This document shows positions 55,123 to 62,688 of a stretch of DNA of 64,000 nucleotides, piece after piece. The notes beneath the pieces are model-generated. The model saw only the letters and a list, made by a program, of their open reading frames with translations. It made no database searches and was not told where the DNA came from. The DNA comes from Pseudosulfitobacter pseudonitzschiae (GTDB lineage Bacteria; Pseudomonadota; Alphaproteobacteria; Rhodobacterales; Rhodobacteraceae). The stretch covers positions 2,852,001-2,916,000 of the forward strand of contig NZ_CP022415.1 of NCBI RefSeq assembly GCF_002222635.1, read 5' to 3'. The translations under genes were made by a program, and so were the position numbers. Position 1 is the first letter of the stretch, and each line of letters starts with the position of its first letter.

Positions 55123-56540
55123 AGAATGGCCTCCAGCCGCAGACGTGCAATGCGCTCGACCTGCTTGCACGCTTCTTGAAATTCGGCGTCGGTGTCGTTG
55201 CCAATACGCCGGTCAAAGGCCCGCATGATCCCCGCCTTGTCATGATCACGCACCGCGATGATGAAGGGAAAACCGTGCTTGTCCACATAGGCTGCGTTCT
55301 GCGCCTGAAAGGCAGCGCGCTCGGCATCGGTCAACGCATCAAGACCCGCGCTGGCCTGCTCGCTGGTGCTGTCTTCGGTCAGCCGTTTGGCTTCGGCCAG
55401 CTTGCCCGCCAGATCAGGGTGCGCGCGCAGCACGCCCATGCGATCCTTGTCACTGGCACTGCGAAATACACGGCACAGCGCATTGTGCAGCCCCGCCGCC
55501 GTGTCATGTGCGTGCCCCAGTTCCAGCGCAAAAGCACCTTCGGCGATCCACGGCGAATGCTCGAAAATGCCACCAAAGCGCGTTACGAAATCGGCCTGAT
55601 CCAGCGTGCTGGGCTTTAGCCTGCGCCGATGCGGATGCACGGCGCGCCAGTGATCTGCAATGTCGATCCGGCGCGGACACCAGACCCCTTCAAAGCTCTG
55701 AATATATTCCAGGAACCGCTTCAGCGCCTGCACCCGTCCGGGCCGCCCGACCAGACGGCAATGCAAACCGACTGACATCATTCTGGCCCGCCCCTCCACA
55801 CCTTCCGCATAGAGCGCATCAAAGGTATCGCGCAGATAGGCAAAAAACTGGTCGCCCGAGTTGAACCCCTGCGGCGTGGCAAATCGCATGTCGTTGCAGT
55901 CCAGAGTATAGGGAATAATCAACTGCGCGCGCGCCCCCAACTCCAGCCAGTAGGGCAAATCGTCGTCATAGGTGTCGCTGATGTAGGCAAGGTCGTGTTC
56001 GGCGGCCAGTGGTATGGTGTTCACCGAACACCGCCCCGTATACCAACCCTGCGGACGGGTGCCGGTGACTTCGGTATGCAAACGCACGGCCTCAGCAATA
56101 TCTGCCGCCTCGTCCTGCGGGGTGTGATCCTTGTAGTCGATCCACTTCAGACCGTGACTGGCAATCTCCCAGCCCGCATCCTGCATCGCCTCGACCTGCT
56201 CGGGGCTGCGTGCCAATGCCTGTGCAACGCCGTAGACCGTGACCGGAATGCCCGCACCGGTGAACAGACGGTGCAATCGCCAAAATCCGGCCCGCGCCCC
56301 GTATTCATAGATGCTTTCCATATTCCAGTGCCGCTGCCCCACCCAAGGGGCCGCGCCAACGATCTCGGACAAAAACTCCTCGGACGCCGCATCGCCATGC
56401 AGAACGCAATTTTCGCCGCCTTCTTCGTAGTTTATGACGAATTGAACGGCGATTCGGGCGCCGCCGGGCCATTTGGCATCGGGCGGATTGCCACCATGGC
56501 CGATCATGTTGCGCGGGTATCTGGGGGGTGTGTTACTCAT
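55119..56540 (-). CDS. PuuE-UraD fusion: allantoinase and OHCU decarboxylase
   Basis: The 473-aa protein joins a polysaccharide-deacetylase-like allantoinase PuuE (residues 1-305, with VQFVINYEEGGENCVLHGD, ASHGLKWIDY and GWYTGRCS) to an OHCU decarboxylase UraD (residues 310-473, with FGGIFEHSPWIAEGAF and LRAHPDLAGKLA and GFPFIIAVRDH). Together the domains produce allantoin from OHCU and open it to allantoate, so two non-consecutive pathway enzymes share one chain. It is the first gene of the minus-strand operon, divergent from uraH. Confidence 0.93.
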   Translation of the reverse strand: MSNTPPRYPRNMIGHGGNPPDAKWPGGARIAVQFVINYEEGGENCVLHGDAASEEFLSEIVGAAPWVGQRHWNMESIYEYGARAGFWRLHRLFTGAGIPVTVYGVAQALARSPEQVEAMQDAGWEIASHGLKWIDYKDHTPQDEAADIAEAVRLHTEVTGTRPQGWYTGRCSVNTIPLAAEHDLAYISDTYDDDLPYWLELGARAQLIIPYTLDCNDMRFATPQGFNSGDQFFAYLRDTFDALYAEGVEGRARMMSVGLHCRLVGRPGRVQALKRFLEYIQSFEGVWCPRRIDIADHWRAVHPHRRRLKPSTLDQADFVTRFGGIFEHSPWIAEGAFALELGHAHDTAAGLHNALCRVFRSASDKDRMGVLRAHPDLAGKLAEAKRLTEDSTSEQASAGLDALTDAERAAFQAQNAAYVDKHGFPFIIAVRDHDKAGIMRAFDRRIGNDTDAEFQEACKQVERIARLRLEAIL

Positions 56541-56604
56541 GGAAATCCTTTTGCGCTTCGGGCGCGGCTGTGGTCAAGCTGTGCCAAAGTCAGGAGAGAA
56601 TGCA

Positions 56605-56964
56605 ATGGCCTCGGGATATTTGACAACGCATGTACTGGACACCAGCACGGGCCAGCCCGCCGCCGGTCTGTCCATCACGCTCTACCGCTTTGAAGCTACC
56701 GCCAAGGTCAAGGTGTCACATATGGTCACCAATGCCGATGGCCGCACCGACAGCGCGATCCTGCCCAAAGAAGGCTTTCGCGAAGGCCAATACGAACTGG
56801 AATTCGAAGCAGGTGCCTATTTCGATGCAAACGGTGTGCTACCTGAAAGCCCGCGTTTTCTGAACCGTATCCCGATCCGCTTTGGCATCTCGGACATTGA
56901 CGCGCACTACCATGTCCCGCTGCTGCTCTCGCCCTTCGGCTATTCGACCTATCGTGGCAGCTGA
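56605..56964 (+). CDS. uraH: 5-hydroxyisourate hydrolase
   Basis: The 119-aa transthyretin-like protein has LTTHVLDTSTGQPAAG at the N-terminus, a conserved Arg in the HMVTNADGRTD stretch and the C-terminal signature PLLLSPFGYSTYRGS with the family YRGS end. It hydrolyses 5-hydroxyisourate to OHCU, the substrate of UraD in the divergent gene. ATG at 56605 with AGGAGA upstream. A repeat copy follows its stop. Confidence 0.95.
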   Translation: MASGYLTTHVLDTSTGQPAAGLSITLYRFEATAKVKVSHMVTNADGRTDSAILPKEGFREGQYELEFEAGAYFDANGVLPESPRFLNRIPIRFGISDIDAHYHVPLLLSPFGYSTYRGS

Positions 56965-56968
56965 CCTG

Positions 56969-57025
56969 CTTCATCTTGCCAGATAAACTCCGGGGGCGGC
57001 GCACAGCGCCGGGGGCAGAGCCCCC
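56969..57025. repeat. 57-bp roseobacter intergenic repeat, copy C
   Basis: It starts CTTCATCTTGCCAGAT, then AACTCCGGGGG and two hairpins: GGCGC/GCGCC around 56998-57010 and GGGGGC/GCCCCC at 57011-57025. It occupies the gap between uraH and the convergent metal permease, whose stop codon begins on the last base of the repeat. Confidence 0.8.
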
Positions 57026-57930
57026 TAATTCCGTGCGGGGCCCATTAACGCGACACCTGCCACCAGAACACCCGAAACGGTCGCAATCATACCCGCTGCA
57101 CTCACCGAATCCTGCGCGCCCAGCCAAAGCGGGCCATAACCCGCCAGAACATAACCGATCACTGCCGCCAGAGTGGCAAACAGAACCGACCAGGCGATTT
57201 GGGTTTCCAGCCGGTTGGTCATCAGCCGTGCCGCCGCAGGCGGACAAATGAACATTGCGATCACAATGATACTGCCCACCGCATCAAACGCAGCCACAGC
57301 GGCAATCGCCGCAACCACGACCAGCGCCAGCCCCAACGGCCCGGTGCGCAGGCCCATCGTGCGCGCAAAGCCTTCATCGAAGGTCGAGATTTTCAAGGGC
57401 CGCCAGAACACGGCAATAAACAGCACCACCGCCACCAGCGCCGTCGCCATTCGGGGCAACTCGACCGGCAGATGGGCCAGTGCCTCGGGATCCCACAACG
57501 ACGACCAGCCGGTCGCGTCCAGCCAGATCAGGCTTTCCAGATTGCCGTACAGCGCATGCTCCACGTCCAGATGAACACTGGACGTATCCGACATTTCCAA
57601 CAGCAACACACCACCTGCAAACATCGTGGTAAACACAACGCCCATCGCAGCCCCTGGTTCGATCTTGCCCAGACGCCGTATCGCCTCGATTGCAGCGACA
57701 GCAACCAGCGCCGCGCCCGCCGCACCCAACAGCATTGGCACGCTGGCGACCAATCCTGTCAGCAAGAACGCCACCACGATCCCCGGCAACACCACGTGGC
57801 TGATCGCATCACCAATCAGCGCCTGCCGTCGGAGCAGCAGGAAATTTCCCGGCAATGCACAGGCAATGGCGACGCAGATGCCGATCAGCATCGGCACCAG
57901 TGACAGCGGGACAAACTCGGAACCGTTCAT
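57025..57930 (-). CDS. Mn/Zn/Fe ABC transporter permease (SitD/TroD-like)
   Basis: The 301-aa inner-membrane protein has about 8-9 spans with the ABC-3 family motif ALIGDAISHVVLPGIVVAF near residue 36 and the coupling/helix region DAVGSIIVIAMFICPPAAARLM around 210. It forms the channel together with the upstream permease. It overlaps that gene by 4 bases. Confidence 0.92.
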   Translation of the reverse strand: MNGSEFVPLSLVPMLIGICVAIACALPGNFLLLRRQALIGDAISHVVLPGIVVAFLLTGLVASVPMLLGAAGAALVAVAAIEAIRRLGKIEPGAAMGVVFTTMFAGGVLLLEMSDTSSVHLDVEHALYGNLESLIWLDATGWSSLWDPEALAHLPVELPRMATALVAVVLFIAVFWRPLKISTFDEGFARTMGLRTGPLGLALVVVAAIAAVAAFDAVGSIIVIAMFICPPAAARLMTNRLETQIAWSVLFATLAAVIGYVLAGYGPLWLGAQDSVSAAGMIATVSGVLVAGVALMGPARN

Positions 57931-59132
57931 GGCAACATCACCTGCGGCGCGGGCAGTCGCGCGTCAATTTCACGGATTTGGTCAGGGGTCAGTACGCTGT
58001 TCATTTCCGTCAGCCCGTCATAGTGCAACGCCGCCGCAGCATAGGTCTGATCACTGCGCACAACGTGCCAGCGTGCTTCGTCCAGCAGCGCCTTGGCCGC
58101 ATGGGCACGCCCCGCTTGTGTTGCCACACCGTCGCCACGGATCAGCCCACGCTGCTCCATCAGCCGTTGAGTCAGACGTTCGTAGATCGGTTGCCCTTGG
58201 GCCAGTGCAAGCAGTCCTTGACGCAGATGCACGCGGCGTTGGTACTGGCGATGTTGCACCACCGACGACACCACGCCACGCCCCGGTGCGCACAGCAACG
58301 AAACAAGGAACAGCGCAAAGCTCACCAGCACGATGATCGGCCCTGTCGGCATATCCGGCACCGCCGCCGAAATCGCGGCACCCACATAACCGGACACCCC
58401 GCCGAAAACACCCGCACCCAACAGCAAGCGGTCCACTCGATCGGTCCAGAACCGCGCGGTCACGGGCGGAATGATCAGCAGTGCCACGATCAGGATCAGC
58501 CCGACAATCTTCAACCCCACGACCGTGACGGCCAGAACGATACCCATCATCGCAAGATCAATCCGGTTTACATTGCGACCCGTCGCAAGGGCAAAGTCCG
58601 GATCGAACGCCACCAGCGTCAGGGGCCGCCGCAAGATCAGCACCAGCCCCAGTGTCAACGCCGCCGCAAAAACCAGAACCAGCGCATCGCTTTGCAACAT
58701 TCCCGCCGTTGATCCCAAAAGGAACCCCTCCAGCCCCGCCTGCTGTCCGCTGGACATGGTCTGGATATAGGTCAGCACCACCACGCCAAATCCGAAAAAC
58801 ACAGACAGCACAGCACCAATTGCCGCATCCTCGGCCAGCCGTGTGCGGGTGCTTAGCCAGTTCACACAAAGCAACCCAATGGCGGCTGTCACAGCCCCAC
58901 CGGCCAGAAGACCGATCAGATTGCGCCCGTCACCGCCCAAACCGACCATCAGCACAAAGGCCAGACCGACGCCGGGCAAAGTCGCATGGCTGACCGCATC
59001 ACTGACCAGCGCGCGCTTGCGCAAAAACAGGAACGATCCGCCGAAGCCACCGGCAATACCCAGAATGCACGCACCCAGTGTCACCAGCGTGGCATTATAC
59101 CCAAGGCCCAGAAACAGCGCCTCCCAGATCAT
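57927..59132 (-). CDS. Mn/Zn/Fe ABC transporter permease with extra C-terminal domain (SitC/TroC-like)
   Basis: Residues 1-285 are an ABC-3 permease with about 8 spans (RALVSDAVSHATLPGVGLAF and KIVGLILIVALLIIPPVTARFW). Residues 290-401 form a soluble cytoplasmic extension with a winged-helix-like segment (LTQRLMEQRGLIRGDGVATQAGR) and a DtxR/MntR-like stretch (DEARWHVVRSDQTY, then LTPDQIREIDARL). It may sense metal or tune transport. It overlaps the ATPase and downstream permease by 4 bases each. Confidence 0.88.
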   Translation of the reverse strand: MIWEALFLGLGYNATLVTLGACILGIAGGFGGSFLFLRKRALVSDAVSHATLPGVGLAFVLMVGLGGDGRNLIGLLAGGAVTAAIGLLCVNWLSTRTRLAEDAAIGAVLSVFFGFGVVVLTYIQTMSSGQQAGLEGFLLGSTAGMLQSDALVLVFAAALTLGLVLILRRPLTLVAFDPDFALATGRNVNRIDLAMMGIVLAVTVVGLKIVGLILIVALLIIPPVTARFWTDRVDRLLLGAGVFGGVSGYVGAAISAAVPDMPTGPIIVLVSFALFLVSLLCAPGRGVVSSVVQHRQYQRRVHLRQGLLALAQGQPIYERLTQRLMEQRGLIRGDGVATQAGRAHAAKALLDEARWHVVRSDQTYAAAALHYDGLTEMNSVLTPDQIREIDARLPAPQVMLP

Positions 59133-59962
59133 CGCGGCGCGCCCCCCACAGCGGGCTCTACCAAAGTATCCGCCAGCGCGTCCATTTGCGCGCCCGCCAG
59201 CCGCCCGCCATAGGCGGTTTGCAGGTTTTCCTGTGTAAAGGTGGTTTCGACCGGCCCTTCGGCCACGGCCTGCGTGTTGATCAGGAACACATCGTCAAAG
59301 TATTCCCGCACGGTGCTCAGATCGTGATGTACCGCCACCACCGTCTTGCCCGCGTCCCGCAGCGCCTTCAGCACTTTGATAATCGCCTGCTCGGTCGCCG
59401 CATCGACACCGGCAAATGGCTCGTCCAGCAAATACAGATCCGCACCCTGCGCCAGCGCGCGGGCCAGAAACACACGCTGCTGCTGACCGCCCGACAATTG
59501 CCCGATCTGGCGCGTTGCAAAGTCCGTCATGCCCACACGATCCAGACAGTCCATCGCCAGGCCCCGGTGCTTGGCACGGACACGGCCCAGCAGACCCAAC
59601 TGACCGTACATGCCCATCAGAACCACGTCGATCACGCGCGTCGGGAAATCCCAGTCCACACTGGCACGCTGCGGCACATAGGCGATGTGATCGCGCTGCC
59701 AAGCCAACGGCTGGCCCAGCACAGTGACCGTACCCGCCAACGGCTTCATAATGCCCAAAGCGGCCTTGAGCAGGGTCGATTTTCCGGCTCCGTTCGGCCC
59801 GATGATCGCGGTCATATGCCCCGCCCGAACGGTCATATCCACCGAGAAAACAGCGGGCTTTTGCCCGTATGAAACCGTCAGCCCGCGCACCGCCAAGGGG
59901 CTTGCTGTCCGGCGCTCCGCATCGGTTGGCGCGCCATTGTCCCGTGCAAGTTCGATGCTCAC
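59129..59962 (-). CDS. Mn/Zn/Fe ABC transporter ATPase (SitB/TroB-like)
   Basis: The 277-aa ATPase shows Walker A GPNGAGKST (about residues 56-64), signature LSGGQQQRV and Walker B LYLLDEPFAGVD, with VVAVHHDLS in the switch. The final ~30 residues extend past the core. It is separated from the binding-protein gene by 3 nt and overlaps the permease gene by 4. Confidence 0.95.
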   Translation of the reverse strand: MSIELARDNGAPTDAERRTASPLAVRGLTVSYGQKPAVFSVDMTVRAGHMTAIIGPNGAGKSTLLKAALGIMKPLAGTVTVLGQPLAWQRDHIAYVPQRASVDWDFPTRVIDVVLMGMYGQLGLLGRVRAKHRGLAMDCLDRVGMTDFATRQIGQLSGGQQQRVFLARALAQGADLYLLDEPFAGVDAATEQAIIKVLKALRDAGKTVVAVHHDLSTVREYFDDVFLINTQAVAEGPVETTFTQENLQTAYGGRLAGAQMDALADTLVEPAVGGAPR

Positions 59963-59965
59963 GGC

Positions 59966-60952
59966 TCAGGCTCCGCGGTTCAGTTTGCCAGACATCCCGC
60001 TCGCAGACACATCCGCGCCCAATGCGCGGGCAATGGTTGTCACGTTGTGGTCGATCATGCCGATATACGTCCCCTCATAGGTGCCGTCCTGCCCCATCGC
60101 GTCGCTGTACAATTCGCCACCGACGCGTACATCATGGCCACGCGCACCCGCGCCTTCAACCAGTGCGCGCATGTTGCGGTCGGACACCGAGCTTTCGACA
60201 AAAACCGCACCCAGCCCGCGCGACACAATCATGTCGACCAAGGCACTGACACGGTGCAGCCCTGCTTCGCTTTCGGTGGAAATACCCTGAATGCCAATCA
60301 CCTCGAACCCATAGGCCCGCCCGAAATAGCCAAATGCGTCATGGGCCGTCAGCAGCACCCGTTGCGCGGGCGGCACCTGTTCCAGCGTGATGCGGGCATA
60401 ATCATCCAGTGCGTTCAAACGCGCGACATAGGCCTGTGCATTTGCGGCGAACATATCGGCCAGTTCGGGGCGCACAACGCCCAGAACACGCCCTATTTCG
60501 ACCACCACACCTGCGAACAGCTCAGGTGCCATCCAGACGTGCGGATCATAGCGGTTTTCATAGTCCGCATGGCTTAGCAACAGATCCTTGGGCAGCGCCT
60601 CGGCCACGGCAAAGACCTGACGTTTCCGCCCCAGATCGTGAAAGAAATCTTCCATCTGCGCTTCTAGGTACAGGCCATGCCACAGCGTCGTGTCAGCGCG
60701 GCTCATGGCGACGATGTCGCTGCGGGTCTGCCGGTAAGAGTGGGGATCAACTCCCGGCCCCATCAGAGCCTTGACCACAACTGCATCGCCCCCGATTTCG
60801 CGTGTTACATCCGCGATCATACCAGTGGTGGCGACCACGTTCAGCGGTGCGGCGGCAAATGCGGGTGGGGCCAGAGTGCTGGCAGCCAAAGCGGCAAAAC
60901 CACCCAAGGCGGCGCGGCGGGACAGGTAAAATCTGTCAGGGTTCTGTGTCAT
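59966..60952 (-). CDS. Metal-binding periplasmic protein (SitA/TroA-like)
   Basis: The 328-aa cluster A-I binding protein has a signal peptide with twin Arg (SRRAALGGFAALAASTL), then metal ligands expected in GVDPHSYRQ (His), the DPHVWMAP His, an Asp/Glu in FVESSVSD and HDAFGYF. It feeds Mn(II), Fe(II) or Zn(II) to the permease. The frame also opens at 60982 because a 30-bp tandem duplication supplies a second ATG; 60952 is preferred since the signal peptide follows directly. Confidence 0.9.
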   Translation of the reverse strand: MTQNPDRFYLSRRAALGGFAALAASTLAPPAFAAAPLNVVATTGMIADVTREIGGDAVVVKALMGPGVDPHSYRQTRSDIVAMSRADTTLWHGLYLEAQMEDFFHDLGRKRQVFAVAEALPKDLLLSHADYENRYDPHVWMAPELFAGVVVEIGRVLGVVRPELADMFAANAQAYVARLNALDDYARITLEQVPPAQRVLLTAHDAFGYFGRAYGFEVIGIQGISTESEAGLHRVSALVDMIVSRGLGAVFVESSVSDRNMRALVEGAGARGHDVRVGGELYSDAMGQDGTYEGTYIGMIDHNVTTIARALGADVSASGMSGKLNRGA

Positions 60953-60990
60953 AGGACTCAATCTGTATGGGTTCTGTGTCATAGACACTC
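60931..60990. repeat. 30-bp tandem duplication over the start codon of the binding-protein gene
   Basis: Units 60931-60960 and 60961-60990 share ATCTGT and the 16-nt GGGTTCTGTGTCATAG and differ at a few bases. Each encodes an ATG followed by TQNP, so there are two in-frame starts (60952 and 60982). Confidence 0.85.
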
Positions 60991-60994
60991 AATA

Positions 60995-61039
60995 TGAGAA
61001 TCATTCGCAACAAGTCAAGCTTTTTGCGAACCACTCGCA
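60995..61039. promoter_or_regulatory. Two Fur/Mur-like boxes in tandem
   Basis: TGAGAATCATTCGCA (60995-61009) and TGCGAACCACTCGCA (61025-61039) are each 7-1-7 palindromes with one or two mismatched pairs. Their centres are exactly 30 bp apart. They precede the metal-importer operon, matching the manganese/iron regulators Mur or Fur of alphaproteobacteria. A TCGCAACAAG is shared downstream of both boxes. Confidence 0.65.
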
Positions 61040-61063
61040 ACAAGCTGGCCTGCTGACTGCTTT

Positions 61064-62014
61064 TCAGTCGAAAAAGATCACGAAAGCCGCACCGCCGTTC
61101 ATGGTCTGGTCGTCCAACGCGATTCTTGCGCCATGTGCAGACAGCAAAGTTTGCACAATGGTCAGCCCCATCCCCGTGCCGCCATCTTCGCGGCGGGTGG
61201 TAAAGAATGGATCGAAAATGCGCCCTGCGTTGCCTGTGCCAATGCCTGTGCCGTCATCCGCGATGTGCAACGCATCCCCGCGCAGTTGTAACAGCAGCCG
61301 CGAGGCCCCGTGGGCAGCCGCATTCTGCGCCATCTGGTCGATCACCACTGTCAGGTCACCCAACGACAAGGGCACGGTGCCCCCCTGCAAGACGACAATC
61401 TGCACACCCCCCACCATTGCGGGCAAAGCCTGCACCAGTGTTTGCCCCGGTCCGCTGCTCTGGCTGGCGGCGGCGTGTCGCTGCAACTGGATCAGCAATG
61501 CTTGCATCCGCGCTGCCGAGGTCTCGATCGTGTGGATCAGCTTGGTCTGATCCTGCGCCGGCAAGTCCGATTGCAGCAACTCCGCCGCGCCGCGCAGGCT
61601 GGTCAGGGGCGATTTCAGCTCGTGCGTGACGTGATCGGCATAGGCACGCAAACTTGAGGCGCGTGATTGCAGCGTGTCGCCCATCGCGATCACACTTGCC
61701 CCCAACGCTCCGAATTCGGGCGTGCCAAAATGCACCGGCGGCGCGGTGTCCGTGCGTCCTTCACGCACCGCTTGGGCATAGTCGGTCAGCTTTGCTACGG
61801 GCCGCAACACCAGCCGCCAAAGCAAAAACGCCAGAACGACAGTTGACACAACGGCCATCCAGCCGATCAGCCAGCCGGTTTCGCCCCAGCCCAGAATATT
61901 GCCCGCCAACCGGAACCACACAATCCCGATCAACGGCAGGCACAGCACCGCCGCCAATGTGCCGCCAATGACAAAGGCCAGCGGCGGCCGCCATTTCGCC
62001 TTTATCCGCGACAT
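61064..62014 (-). CDS. Sensor histidine kinase
   Basis: The 316-aa membrane kinase has two N-terminal spans (about residues 11-36 and 46-68) enclosing only a short periplasmic loop, a HAMP-like region, the phosphoacceptor HVTHELKSPLTSLRGA (second His near residue 131) and an ATPase domain (QMAQNAAAHGA, DDGTGI, DPFFTTRREDGGTGMGL). The signal is unknown. It overlaps the response regulator stop by 13 bases. Confidence 0.9.
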   Translation of the reverse strand: MSRIKAKWRPPLAFVIGGTLAAVLCLPLIGIVWFRLAGNILGWGETGWLIGWMAVVSTVVLAFLLWRLVLRPVAKLTDYAQAVREGRTDTAPPVHFGTPEFGALGASVIAMGDTLQSRASSLRAYADHVTHELKSPLTSLRGAAELLQSDLPAQDQTKLIHTIETSAARMQALLIQLQRHAAASQSSGPGQTLVQALPAMVGGVQIVVLQGGTVPLSLGDLTVVIDQMAQNAAAHGASRLLLQLRGDALHIADDGTGIGTGNAGRIFDPFFTTRREDGGTGMGLTIVQTLLSAHGARIALDDQTMNGGAAFVIFFD

Positions 62015-62688
62015 AGGCCCATCCGGACACCGACGCCGTGTACCGTTTCGATCGCGTCGGCACAGCCCGCATCTGCCAGCTTGGCCCGCAGGTTGCGCAG
62101 GTGGCTGTCCACGGTCCGGTCGCTGACGTGAATGTTGGTCCCATACATCGCATCGGTCAGCGCGGGGCGGGGGGCCACTTGTTCGGGGCGTTGCATCAAA
62201 TGATCCAGCAGTGCCATTTCACGGCCGGTCAGTGCCACAACCGTGCCCGCGATGGCGCAGTAATGGCGTCCCGCATCCACCTCCAAAATACCGCGCCTGC
62301 GCGTCTTGTCCTGTTGAGCGGCAGTGCTGCGGCGCAGGATGGCACGCACGCGAGCGACCAGTTCGCGCGGCGAGAACGGCTTGGTCACATAATCATCTCC
62401 GCCCAGTTCGAACGCCAGAACGCGGTCGATCTCGTCCTCGCGCGCGGTCAGGAACAGCACCGGCGTCTGATCTGTCATACGCAATGCGCGGCACATCGCC
62501 AGCCCGTCCATCTCGGGCAGGCCGATGTCCAGAACGATCAGGTCAAACCGACCCGAGCGGGCCTTGGCCAACCCTTCTGCCCCGTCACCTGCGGTTTGTG
62601 TCCCAAACCCCGCCTGTTCCAGCGCGATACGCAACACATCGCGGATTTGCGCATCGTCGTCGACGATCAGAATGGTGGTGGCGCTCAT
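62002..62688 (-). CDS. OmpR-family response regulator
   Basis: The 228-aa regulator has a receiver domain (DDDAQIR, LDIGLPEMDG with phosphoacceptor Asp near residue 54, KPFSP Lys) and winged-helix domain (about 130-225, with SDRTVDSHLRNLRAKL). It is the partner of the downstream kinase and overlaps the upstream membrane-protein gene by 4 bases. Confidence 0.92.
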   Translation of the reverse strand: MSATTILIVDDDAQIRDVLRIALEQAGFGTQTAGDGAEGLAKARSGRFDLIVLDIGLPEMDGLAMCRALRMTDQTPVLFLTAREDEIDRVLAFELGGDDYVTKPFSPRELVARVRAILRRSTAAQQDKTRRRGILEVDAGRHYCAIAGTVVALTGREMALLDHLMQRPEQVAPRPALTDAMYGTNIHVSDRTVDSHLRNLRAKLADAGCADAIETVHGVGVRMGLCRG

